Source of the DNA: Guyanagaster necrorhizus
Taxonomy: Eukaryota > Basidiomycota > Agaricomycetes > Agaricales > Physalacriaceae
NCBI RefSeq assembly: GCF_019112545.1
Contig: NW_025064927.1
Coordinates: 178,286-242,285 of the forward strand
Direction: 5' to 3'
DNA length: 64,000 nucleotides
Shown: piece by piece, positions 15,986 to 27,434 of the stretch
Position numbering within the stretch: position 1 is the stretch's first letter
How the letters are laid out: every line of letters begins with the position of its first letter
Made by a program: the position numbers and the translations under genes
Notes under the pieces: model-generated
Told to the model about the DNA's origin: nothing
What the model saw: the letters and a program-made list of their open reading frames with translations, nothing else
Database searches by the model: none

Positions 15986-17339
15986 TGCATGTTTTTGCGG
16001 CTCTGGATCGGCAGGCTTGGCTATGCCATCTTTCTTGAATCCATTTGAAGATATGAGGGATCACAAAAAAATCTGGGGCTTGGTAAAACGAAATTATAGT
16101 ATACGAGGGTGAGCTATACAAATTTTCTAGAGGAATGACTAAGAATTGATGAAAAGGCTAGGGGTCAACATTTTCGGCATGATTTCCCATCCTGGGACCG
16201 AAATTGTGATAGGATCGGAATTGTCCAGAGGCCACTCTGTGTGTGAACAATATTATTTTCGGCGCCCCTGGCTACCGTCCAATTTTTCAGGAGGGCAGTG
16301 TACTCTCGTGGCGCACAAGCGAATATGAAAATAATGTAACACCGTCTTCTACGGCAAGTCCAGAGCTTAGCATCGGGGAAAACAGGACTAGAGTGGTATC
16401 TCTGTTCCTGAAGGTGGAGAGATGAATCGGGGTTGAGAACTCCCACCGTTGACTGGAAGGATAAGCATCCTAAGCCAAAAAATAAGGCATGCACAAAAGC
16501 TCTAGATTAATGGTTCTGCGGCTAAGCAGTCTTAATTTACAGTAATTTACACCCTCTAGTGGTTCAACGGATGAGTTAACGTCTAAGCAGAGTTCTTGAG
16601 GCCTCCGGGCTTGTACCTACATGAGACTGAACACAAGGATCCCATTCAGATACGATAGTACGCACCATTGCCAAGCAACTGCAACAAACGGCAAGGCAAA
16701 ACCGAAACCGAGATATGAGTAAAAGCCGACAGCAAACGACTTTTTGTTGCGGTAGTTAAAGGGAAAGTGCTAAAGAAGTTCGCGTCAATCAACGAGTCAA
16801 GTCGGACTTGAAATACAAACGTACATCTGTGTTAGGGTGAGGTTTCACGCTTGCTGGGACCCATATTGACCGGCTTTGCGCTGGAGAGCGGAGAGAGTGG
16901 AGAGCGATGCGAGAAAGGGTGACAGACGACATACTTAAGCCGTAGAGCCTTCAAAAAGTGGCTGAGTCTTTGTTAACACCGTTCCCTCAAACGTTGGCCA
17001 CCTTTTAACTATCCTAAGTCAGGGGAATGGCCTGAAGCACATAATGATAGTGAAGGCTCGAGAATGTCCTGGACGATAGCCTGGAACTTGATTTCGCGGT
17101 CTAGTCTAGCAGAATATCAAAGAAACATTTGGATTTCCTGGATCACGCGTGAACTTCCGCCTCGAGTGTGCTGCAAATTCAACGGTCCAGTCAGCGATGA
17201 CATCTCCGAGTCCGACGCGCAACTGGACAGTGGGGAAACAATTGAAATATTGATGGTGACGGGAGCCCAGGCTAGTCACACTACGTCGTATTAGCCGTAC
17301 TAGGTCAGTACGTCACATATACCGTGACATTGCACCGTC
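15986..17339. other. Gene-poor stretch upstream of mitochondrial L33
   Basis: About 1.35 kb. A frame containing GMISHPGTEIVIGSELSRGH (near 16180) has no recognisable family. The last few hundred bases should contain the bL33m promoter. No repeats, tRNAs or further pieces of the DAO gene were found. Confidence 0.45.
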
Positions 17340-17611
17340 ATGGCCAAAGCAAAGGCCAAGTAAATACCGTTTCTTTCTCCCCTTCACCTTGACCTTATAC
17401 GATTCTATAGGTCGCTTATTGTTCGCTTAATATCGACGGCGCAAACCGGATTCTTTTACACGACCAAACGTCTTCGCCAGGGACCTCTCCTGTCTGCGGT
17501 GAAGTATGATCCTATGGGTGCGTTGAGCGATTGTTGCCCTTGCTTTTATTCATCGGTTCGATAGTGAAGCGGAGGGTCCTTTTCGTGGAAAGTAAAAAGA
17601 CTAAAAAGTAG
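17340..17611 (+). CDS. MRPL39: Mitochondrial large-subunit ribosomal protein bL33m
   Basis: A tiny gene of three exons: 17340-17359, 17411-17517 and 17565-17611, giving 57 residues. Exon 1 encodes MAKAKA plus a split Lys codon. Exon 2 encodes SLIVRLISTAQTGFFYTT followed by KRLRQGPLLSAVKYDPM. Exon 3 encodes VKRRVLFVESKKTKK before TAG. This is the full bacterial-type L33 fold, whose Tyr-Thr-Thr and lysine-rich C-terminus contact 23S-like rRNA; the protein acts in the mitochondrial ribosome. It lacks the zinc-binding cysteines, as is usual in mitochondrial L33. Both introns (51 and 47 nt) have GT-AG ends and both split codons. It is easily missed because the longest exon is only 107 nt. Intact. 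Confidence 0.93.
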
Positions 17612-18579
17612 CAGTTACTTGCCGGGTTTGCAGGTGAGTACCACGATCATTTATGAATTTTCCGGGTTTGAAGCGCACGCAGTGTAAACATAACAGGATG
17701 TCACCGAGTGCTTGCATCAAATAGTCAATCATTGCAATTTGACATCGCCTTTCCGTGGTGTTATATTCCAGATCAATGGTTTCAGTGCAGCTTGCGCAGA
17801 TGGCCCCCCCGCGGCAGAGCCAGTATCTTCCAGTTTTCGGAACCGTTGACCGGTTTTCCCACATTGCATTCTGTTCTAGTCCTTACACCTTCCATCATGA
17901 AAAACGGCCTCGCACTACAGCCTCGATGACATGGGTATTGCGAAGGCACTTCGTATTCAATTCTCAGGACTTATCTGCCCAGATCAAATAAGGACCAGGA
18001 TAAGGAGGCACTAGCGAGGTCCTCTGTCATTGGCTTTGTGCGGCGTGTCATTCTTCATCGGCATCATGATGAACCTAGCCCCTTCACACATCTTCCAACT
18101 GCCAGTGCTTCTTTCCGTTATCTGATGATATTTATGCTGTTACGGCCATCAATGCGAAAATTGCGACGTGTACGCCTACATGATTCATATTCAAGACTTT
18201 TGATTGTGTCTATCCATTGAGATTCCCAGCTACTGCATCTCCAGAGCCGTATCCTGTGTGGCTAGCTGTCCAGTCTGTCACTATTTCATCGGTTCGGCGA
18301 TTCAGATGCTACCTATTTTGAAGTTTACGGAGCTATATGTCAGATATTTCTGACTGCATGAAAAAGTTCTCGGTCCGAAGCATTTTTCCCCATTCTTGTC
18401 ACAGACTCGCGCCCACTCTTCATTCACTCCGAATGCATATCTAGGCTCCAGAAATCTCCGGTCTGATATGAGTCCATTTTATGTTTCTACCAGACCATCG
18501 GATGCCGGACGAGCTGAGTGGTTCGCTGAGTGATTGAGGCAAACCGTGTTACCATCATGGCTAGACATTGTCGAGATTG
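17612..18579. other. Unassigned stretch between bL33m and the ABC pseudogene
   Basis: About 1 kb. One plus-strand frame (about 18030-18125) reads SLALCGVSFFIGIMMNLAP, which looks like a membrane helix, and a short frame contains CTPTDSYSRLLIVSIH-like text out of register. I could not build a spliced protein or recognise a family. It may hold another worn gene. Confidence 0.35.
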
Positions 18580-21500
18580 AGTGTTTCTATAAGTCTTTCT
18601 CAACACATAACAAATAGGCGCTCTTCTAGCCACTCCTCTTCCAAGGCGAAAGACTTCGTTGACCACGCCCGAGCAGGTACAGATTGGTATTTGACGGACA
18701 CACATGAAGAGACACTGTCACTCTCTGAAGTTGCACCAGTGGATGTGTGCGTCAAAAGGCTCGCTGTTTGTGCGAAATCTGGAGGAAAGGGCTGGTTTAA
18801 ACGCTTGCGCTCCTCAGATGAGGAAGCCTTGATGTCTCGGACAATAATCAACAGTATTGACTTTGACTTGAAAAGCAGGTCATTTTATATCTTGAATCTG
18901 TGGAAGTTGACATTCTCGACAGACTACGTTGTTAAAACGTATTATCTCGCCGAGTGAAAGGGATCAATCTATCTATCCAAGGCCAATTGCTCTACAATGA
19001 TTCGACATCCTTGTCGAGAGTTGCCCATGCCTATGTAACTCAAACCGACATCCTTCTACCCACATTGACCGTTGCAAAATACCCATGTACGCTGGGGATC
19101 TTCGCCTCCCTGATTCTATTGGTCATCTACGGTGTCATACTCTCGTTGAAGAGATAATTCTCGAGCTAGGGTTAAAGGAATGTGCTGATACATTAGTTGG
19201 GGATGGTTTCCGGAGAATGGGGTTCTCAGGAGGAGAACGGAGACGCCTGAGCCTCAGAGTTCAGCTCCTTGGCAATCCGTCCGTCCTTTTTCTATACGAG
19301 CCAACAATCGGCTTGGACGCAACAAGTGCTACCATCTAGTCAAGACTCTGAAAAGCCTCGCGAGGAAAGGGCGGACCATAATTATGACGCTCCATTAACC
19401 TCGCTCGGAGGTTTTCTTCCTTCTTGATAGGTTAACATTGCTAGCGCAAGGACATACCCTGTACTCCGGCCCTGCTGCAGACGCTACTACGTGGTTCAAA
19501 GACTGGCTACCGTCACCAGAGCCGCATGTAAACCCTGCGAATTGTCTGATTGATATCGCTGCCATTGATGTGTGAACAAAAGAGGCAGAGGACGCCGGTC
19601 GAGCACGCGTAAACATGCTTATTGCAGCATGGCGTCAAGAATCGATGGTACGCTTCCCAGACATAAAGTTAGATATTCTATCTGGATTTCTTCCTCAAAC
19701 CCATACTCGTGGCCCTCAGCCGCCTCTCCTTCGGATCATTTTCACGCTGGTTTCACGAACACTGAAGACGAACTTCCGCGATCCGCTGGGAATGTCGACG
19801 TCCTGGATCGAAGCTGTTCTGATGGGACTAGTTGTAGGGCTCATATTTCTCCACCTGCCCAATTCAACAGCGGGCATTCGTTCCCGTCAGGCAGCGCTTT
19901 ATATCCCCATTGGATTGCAGGGATATCTCGTTTCTATGTACGAGATATGCCGCTTAACCTCAACCGATCTTCCTATATTCGATCGCGAGCATGGCGAAGG
20001 TGTAGTCAGAGCGTTGCCTTGGGTCGTCAGCTATCGCATTGCGCACACCCTCCTAGAAGACACCACGGGGCCCCTGATATACTCAGTCATCAGCTACTAC
20101 CTTATCGGCTTCGCCCCATCCGCTTCCCGATTCTTCTATTACTACGCCATCGCACTCCTCGTGCATCATGCATCGGTAATGTCTGGGGGTCTCTTGGCTT
20201 CAATGTCGAGGGATTTTGCAGTGGCCACGTTAATTTCAAACCTGGCCTTTACATTGCATATGTTTGTTAGCGGCTTTTTTCTACAAGCTGATAGCATCCC
20301 AGTTTATTTTCGTTGGTTGAAACAGATTTCACATCTGGTGGGTTGACTGATAATATCTGTAGCACCTTCTGATTGATTTTATCCAACAATTCTACGGTTT
20401 CACAGCCCTTGCCAACAACGAGTTCAAAGATCGGTTTTTCGATTGTCCTTTGGGTGATCCACGTTCCGATCCAGACTGTATCGCCTACCGTGGAGACTTC
20501 GTCATTCAATCACTTAGTGTTCCATACCGGAATTGGTATACCATTCCAATCTTAGCCATTTTAAGATTCGTCGTCTTCTGTGCTGTTGCTCAAATATCCG
20601 TTCTCCATTTCTTCACCGTCGACGTCGCAGTTCTTGGTCGTCCTCGATAATCGTCAAGTAAGGATACCAAAGAAAGGCAGATTAGAGCCATTGACACCTC
20701 CACGACAGCCACGGAGATGGTCAGTGTTGACGTTGTTCTCGAAAATTTCTCTCTATGTATTCACATACGTGGAGGAAAACGATTCGAAATTCTGAAGGCA
20801 TAAGCACATTTTTTGAAGCCGGCAAAGTCAATGTCATTCTTGGACCTTCCGGGAGTGGAAAATCATCATTGTTGAACTTGATGGCACAGCATCGGAAATC
20901 CAGCCTTCGGATGGTATACACTGTGGAAGGAGAGTTGAAGCTGAATGACCGTCCAGTTAACACCGACATCATCGACACTCTATGTTCTTATGTGACTCAG
21001 GATGACACGGCTCTCCTTCCATATCTTACTGTCCGCGATACCTTAGAGTTCGCCACTGCCCTTAGACTTCCGAATTGGATGTCAAAGGAACAGAAGTTGC
21101 AGAAGGCTGGTGAGGTGATGAAGAAGGTGGGATTGACGGGCTGTGCCGATACACTCGTCGGCAATGAGTTACTGAAGGGTATTTCTGGAGGGGAGAAGTG
21201 CAGAGTCAGCATTGCGATCCAAGCGCTGACAGAGCCTCGCATCTTGATGTGAGTACATTGGTATGTCTGATGCTGTCCTTTGCTGAATTACGTGGGTTGG
21301 ATGAGCCTACCTCTGGACTGGACGCATTTACTGTAGCGTCCATCATGGATCTGCTACGACAGTTGCAGGTGAAGGCCGAACAATAATAACCACACTGCAC
21401 CAGAGCTCCTGGGAGTTGTTCAAGCATTTTGGTAACGTCCTTCTCATGATCAAAAGTGGGAGAGTGGCGTACTCAGGACATGCAAGTAACATGCTGGAGT

Positions 21501-22767
21501 ATATGGAATCAATGGGATTCAAATGCCCTCAAACTATGAATCTAACCGATTTTGCATTAGACGTCGTCTCTGTTGACCTGCGCGAAGCAGAACAGGAGGA
21601 GCTGAGTCCCGCCAAGGTGAACAAACTTGTCGAGAGATTTGCCAATCGGGACCAGGGGTCGAGGTTGGAAAGGCGTGCGGGCAGCTCACTAGACAATCTG
21701 AAGAAATTTGAGAAGAATGTCACCAGTCGCCGCGCTACCGGTATTGCTGAAACGAGGCTGCCTTGTGTTTCTCCGACAGTCGACTGTTGCTGAAGCCCGG
21801 TTTGGCAACATCGTTGGTGTAGGCGTATGTTTTCTCTTGATACGTAATATCCTTTGGTTGCTCAGTCTATTTAGGTTGGATGCAGCCTTTTCCTTTCTCC
21901 GCTCGGTCATATCAGTATACAGAACCGTCTCGGATGCATCCAAGAAATGCGATGGTTGCAAGGGCTGAGAACATGAAGCAAGATACGATTTCGGCCGGGA
22001 GTTCCAAGAGCATATAGGCTAAGAAAAAAGACTCAATAGAGTATGCGCCACCCTCGTATTCCTGGATAGGAAGTCAACGTCCTGGGTCTTTGTTCAATGA
22101 CAAGCAACTTGAACACACCCGGGAGAAAATATCTCGTTCCATTGGGTAAACGGCAACATTCTGAAGCATACCCACGAAGTATACTGCGATAGCTACAGTC
22201 AAACTAGATGAAAGTCAAGCAGGTTGATTAGACTTACCCGGAAGGCATCAATCTCTCACGCGCCATCGATATGTTTTTCATCGTAGCTATGAATGTGGTC
22301 TGCATGGTCAATGCCGGAGAATCTCTTGGAATCATTTTCAACACAATACTCGATGACAATACGGGACTAGCGCTAAACGTTACCAATATTGTCCTCTCTG
22401 TTGCGATGTTCATGGCAGGTGAACCGTCATGGTGCCGCACTCCGTTCGCTTATTCCTGAATAATATAGGCATAATGAGTCTGGACATGCCCCCTTTTTTC
22501 AAAGGCCTCAAGAAGCTTTCGCCGCTGGGATATGTCATTCGAAATGTCATTCCGTATGCCTTCCGTGGACAGACTTTCACCTGCAGTGATGATCAAAGGC
22601 GGTCCGATGGTTCTTGCGCAATAAGCAGTGGTGAAGAGGTCCTCGAGATGTTTGACATGGATGCACCCCTCAATCTTGGTGCAGTCGTAGTGAGCATGGT
22701 GATATATCGCATATTGGCCTATGCTGTTATCAAGGTGGCTAAAGCAAGATTCAAAATACAACGATAG
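18580..22767 (+). pseudogene. Full-size ABCG (White/Yol075c-type) transporter, heavily decayed
   Basis: Remnant of a double half-transporter laid out NBD-TMD-NBD-TMD. NBD1 has PVDVCVKRLAVCAKSGGKGW, a ruined Walker A, SIQGQLLYNDSTSLSRVAHA, the signature FSGGERRRLSLRV and a Walker B altered to LFLYEPT. TMD1 includes FRDPLGMSTSWIEAVLMGL and YLVSMYEICRLTSTDLPIFD. NBD2 is better kept: VNVILGPSGSGKSSLLNLM, SYVTQDDTALLPYLTVRDT, GISGGEKCRVSIAIQAL and DEPTSGLDAFTVAS. TMD2 ends GLKKLSPLGYVIRNVIPYAF. Damage includes a frameshift near 19083, another near 19330, a stop where LHQPRSE should read Gln (about 19395), a stop after AAIDV (about 19572), and an inverted block at about 21905-22215. Fungal relatives are full-size membrane exporters, possibly for lipids or drugs; this copy cannot be active as read. 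Confidence 0.88.
21905..22215 (-). other. Inverted coding segment inside the ABCG pseudogene
   Basis: While the gene runs on the plus strand before and after, this block reads as ABCG TMD2 only on the minus strand. From right to left it gives VAIAVYFVGMLQNVAVYPME then RDIFSR, an intron with GTGTGT...CCAG ends in minus orientation, then EYEGGAYSIESFFLAYMLLE and LPAEIVSCFMFSALATIAF. In the plus strand the protein breaks off near LWLLSLFRLDAAFSFL and resumes at GINLSRAIDMFFIVAMNVVC. The missing piece is exactly the one found inverted. Breakpoints are known only to about 20-30 nt. Confidence 0.8.
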
Positions 22768-23115
22768 AAAAACTAATATACATTTGTGATTTCTAGCGAA
22801 ATTGATTTCGTTCTTAAAGAGATTTTACATAGGGGATGGACATCATTATAACTAGTGAGCAAAACCCCTAGCTTTGGTTGCCAGTGATGACCGGTGAGTG
22901 AAAGAGGCTCTTGTATTTGTCGTAGGGGCGAAAAAGACGAAGTTGAATTTAGTTGACATGATGATCGTTGTGGATAAACGATCTGGACAGCCACGCATCG
23001 ATCCATGCCGAGTTGAGATCAGTGGCAGTGGGAGAATTTGGTTCTCTGGATTTGGCCAAATACAACCGTCACTTAGTGTGGACTACATCGGCATGTTTCC
23101 TGACGGACTTCCTGA

Positions 23116-26100
23116 ATGGACAACGAAGCCTGGTATTCTCTTATTCCATACTACTTGCAATGCTCTTTCTCAGTTGACGCTCTAGAACCTTCGGATTCCG
23201 GCAACGAGTCTTTCGATGGCAGATCTGTTGACGAATTGGCGGACGACAGGACCTCAGCCGCACCCCAGAAACGCAAGGCGCCGCGACCGTCAGTTGTTGG
23301 CAATGTGCAGAAACGGTCGAAGTTGGGAGAAACTTCAGGTCTGTCGTGAGTTGGCACGCATATATCGGTCATGCTTATCTTTGTAGGTTCTGCAAGCGCC
23401 GTGACCATTGCTTCAACACGGCCGGGACCAATCAGTACGCCTCATTATATTTCCTGAGAAATGTCTGATCTCTCCTTAGAGTCACCTTTCCGTCCTTTCG
23501 CTTCACTGTCGCAGCCACCCCCACGCATAAGTCACAGTACCAAGCCGCCGTCATCGCGTAGGTATTTTCAGCTACGCGTCCTTCTATGTTAATTTTTATT
23601 GTAGACCCAAGCACGTTGTCAAGCCACCTCGCAGCTCGAAATAAACTCTCATCCAGGAACACCGGCAACGCTAGTGCGGGACCATCGAAAGCGCCCTATG
23701 CTGCTTCTCAGCCCATCTCGAGCACAAGCACCATGGCGCGATCCCGTCATGGACCCATTCAGGTGGCGCGTAAATCGACCGGAGGTGCAGGGCATTCAAT
23801 GGCAAGGACAAGGCCTGTCAAGCGTACCCGCGTGGAGAGGGAGCGGCAGAACATAGTGTCCTCTTCATCTTCCTCATCACTGCCAGAGCCCGGGTCTTCA
23901 CAGTTTACCCAGAAAGTAAAGCAGCCTCCGCCAGGTCAGCTCTACCTCGCGCCATATTGCGGTTAAACTCATGGTCCCCCAGCTCAAGCGGAAATCATCA
24001 ATATTTCTGACGATTCCGATGACGAACCGGTCACCAAGACAAAACCGGCACTGAAGCCAAAGGCCAAGGTTAGGAAGGTGTCACCTGCAAATTCCATCGT
24101 GGAAATATCAAGTGACTCAGGCCAAGGTCGGCGTCCAAAATTCCAACCAATGCCCAAGGAGCGACGAAAGTCCCCAATCGAAATCATTGACGTTGACGCA
24201 TTGGACGATGGTGAAGTGAACCCTCCCCTTCCACTGCATACGGACGAATCGGATGAAAGCTCTAATCGGGGTGGTATCCCTGATGATCCGATTATCCTGG
24301 ATGAGCCTCTGTTCCTAGATGATCCCGATGAGCCTTTAGACGACGAGCCTCTCATTATGTCTCCGTCGGGTCCTCCCGTCGAGCTGGCTGTATCTCTTGA
24401 CATCGGAAATGAAGATTATGAGGTGGGTCCGCAAGCAAATTCAAGTGCGACTCCAATACGGAAGCAAGTGGATCCCGTGCAAGGGGCTTCCGGTGCTCTT
24501 TTGGAGTTGAACTCAATGGCCCCTGCTCCCTCAGTCTCTGCCCCGCCGCTCCCGCTCCCGCCGCTTCCTAGGAAAGCCCGGCCTAGCCATCAATCTACTA
24601 CCCTTCCACTAATCTCCCGTGCCCAGACTCCAGAAGAAAGGAATCCCATTGCCGTGAAAGGATCTCTCACCACTCCAAGTCTTCCGAAGAAGCACGTAAG
24701 GTTTTCCTCTCTCAGCCACATCATCTGGGCACTGATTATCCTCGAAGCGTCTGCATACTGACCAAATTTCTTCTCTCTCAGTTAAAGCATCACCGAGCAC
24801 CCCTCGCAAGAGTGTATGCACTTTTTCTTTACAATAGATGATGTATCTGATACATGTTCTGAAGTCTCAGCTGTTCTTTGAGGACCATTCTCATTCCCGG
24901 TTAGCAGGAAACAGGGCTGACAAGTCTCGATGTGTATGTCTTCTTAACCTTGTTAAATGCATATGCTCATTCATGTCGCTTAGTCTCCTGCCTTATCTTC
25001 GCCGAACAAAGGAATGCAATCTTTAGCCGATGCAATTGTCCAAGCGCATGCCAACAACAATGTACGATCACCTCCGAAGCCGATACCTTTACCTCGCAAG
25101 ACAAAGAGCATGGCTGGCAAGGCCCGCACTACTGACCACCCATCGGCCAGAGCAGAAGGCGGAAGACTGATGAATGCCTTGAAATGGTTGCAAGCGAAGT
25201 CTGCTCCTGGTAAGTATATCTTTGTCTAATCATGGTGTCCAGTCCAGTGAACTTGAATGCATCAGAAACTGTTTCTTCACCCAAGTCTCCCATACAGGTC
25301 GTTGGTGAGGCGGTTGATTCTCAGCCTTCTGCGTCTACGTCTAAGGATCGTCAGCCCGAAGCTTCGACCTCTTCGAATCATGCGGGGAACGCTATGGAAG
25401 TGGACAGCTCGTTGGATGATATCACGCAGTCTATGCTTGAGTCCGACACCCAAGGTCTATCCCAGTTGACTCTCGCAACTCCTGAAGAAGGCACACCAGC
25501 GGTACTTGAGTCTGAACAGTCTTTGGAATACGTTGATTCTCTCAATATGGTCGGTGCCTTTAATAGCGCGGAATTCAGATAGCTTATTCTGTCGTTTTAG
25601 ATGCCAGATGATGAGCCTGAGCAACAACCACCAAAATTAAATGACAGGATGGATATTGATGCGAATTCAGAGGTATGCTAACTCTCTTCGTTCTTTTGAC
25701 TATGCTGATGTGCCAATGGCTGAGGCTTCTACCAAAGTATGTATTATCAATTTCATGACTTCCAGTTCTGACGCCTTTGATGATCAGGACCAGATCATTG
25801 ACGTCGGAGCGCAACTCTTTCCAGAGTCTGTGGCAGAAGATCTTTCCAGATCTTCTCGTTCTTCTCGTTCTTCGTTGCGTCGCTCATCGCGAAGAACTTC
25901 TCCACAAAATTCTGTGGCGTCTTCCGAAAGGTCTTCTGTTGGACGATTTGATTCTCCTCAACCCAGCAACACACCCGAGGAAGATCAAAGGCCTTTGTTC
26001 CTTGGAGGATACAGGGTGTGTCGGTGGGAAGATGTGCGAGAAGAGATGCGCGCACATCCCGTGTATCCTCTAGCTGAAAACCTTCCGCATGTGCTGCAAG

Positions 26101-27434
26101 ACTATATCAACGCGATGCCTTTATATACAAGGATGCAGCCTCCGATGCGACTTGTTTTCGAATCCATGATTCGTGAAAATACAGCAGACGACGAACCCTT
26201 TGCTCCCCCCATCGTTTTCGAAAATCTCATAGATGACCAGCCTACGCCGGACTGGGAGTTCCATTATACGAATAAGATGTGGCACGGGAAGGGTGTGCCG
26301 CCGCCAGATATGATGGGACTGGAGTGCTGTGACTGTCCTGGGTCTTGCGCAAAGAACAAAGACTGTGCGTGTAGGAAGCGTCAGTTGAGATATGCCGAAG
26401 ACAGTGGTTTGAAGGATTGGATATACGATCCGCAGGGACGGGTACGCAACGAGTGTCTTGATGAAAGAGTGCCGATCTTTGAATGCAACGACCTGTGTCG
26501 TTGCGAAGATGACTGCCGGAATCGAGTGAGTGGATGATGTTTTGCGACATTTGAAGCGGACCGTTGATCTTGAACAGGTTGTCCAGAACGGAAGGAAAAT
26601 TCCGATTAAGATTGCGAAGACTGAAAAAAAGGGCTGGGGTATGTGCCTTTGGTCGTCTGACATGCGATGCTGAGCGTGTGTTCTAGGTGTGTTCTACTCT
26701 GGTACTAAACGAATACCCAGAGGGACATTTGTGGGTATCTATGCGGGTGAAATCTTGACCGAAGAGGAGGCTGAAGTGCGCGGAATGTACGCCAAGCTCT
26801 CCCTTTCATACCGCATGAACTAGACTGATGTTATTGTCAGGACGTACGATAAATGGGGTAAAACGTATCTTTTCGACTTGGACTTTGGCCATCTTGAAGG
26901 CATAAACGAAGCTCACAGGTATTCAGTGGATGCATATCATGCTGGTAACGCAAGTCGCTGTCCTTTTACATCATATCTATTGCCTGAAATAACTCCCTTC
27001 TTGCATACAGTTTACGCGGTATTTGGTGCGCTATGTCCCTAATATCTTGGTGGCCTGCAGACTTACATACCTCAGAACCATTCCTGCAGTCCCAACTGTA
27101 CATTGGCAGCATGTTACATCAATGATGCCAATTTGCACAAGCCACTGCTGGCCATATTCACGTGTGAGGACGTCTCGGCAGGGGAAGAGCTTACGTTCTC
27201 GTATTCGGGGCCGGTCAGTGAGGTCAGTGAGCATTGCAAAATTCTGATCCGGGTGTCCTCAATGTTGTATAGAAAACTGTTGCCGAAACAGCGGAGAAAG
27301 TAAGAGAAGGCAATTTCCTTGATGTTCATACTACTTGCCACTGCGGGGCAGCCCTTTGTAATGGTATCTGTTTTATCTTACTTTTATCTGTGTCCCTCAC
27401 ACTTTCACCACCTTTAGGATGGTTGTTTGCCTAA
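23116..27434 (+). CDS. SET-domain histone lysine methyltransferase, SUV39/Clr4 class
   Basis: Predicted nuclear H3K9-type methyltransferase. The N-terminal half is long, charged and disordered; it starts MDNEAWYSLIPYYLQ (ATG 23116, start uncertain). It carries three acidic SUMO-interaction-like motifs: EIINISDDSDDE (about 23993-24025), SIVEISSDSG and PIEIIDVDALDDGE. The pre-SET zinc cluster begins LECCDCPGSCAKNKDCACRK (about 26313) and ends FECNDLCRCEDDCRNR. The SET core has KKGWGVFYSGTKRIPRGTF, GIYAGEILTEEEAEVRG, YLFDLDFGH, the catalytic NHSCSPNC rebuilt across an intron near 27020-27075, and GEELTFSYSG. The post-SET is CHCGAALCNGWLFA with the three zinc cysteines, then TAA at 27432. No chromodomain was seen. 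Introns are many and regular; several exon borders in the N-terminal part are uncertain. Likely intact. Confidence 0.9.

Noticed and set aside
16555..16620. tRNA-like stretch with GTGGTTCAACGG
   Set aside because: No matching acceptor stem or proper A/B box spacing could be folded.
26121..26663. Long minus-strand open frame opposite the pre-SET region
   Set aside because: It is antisense to well-supported SET exons and shows no motif of its own.
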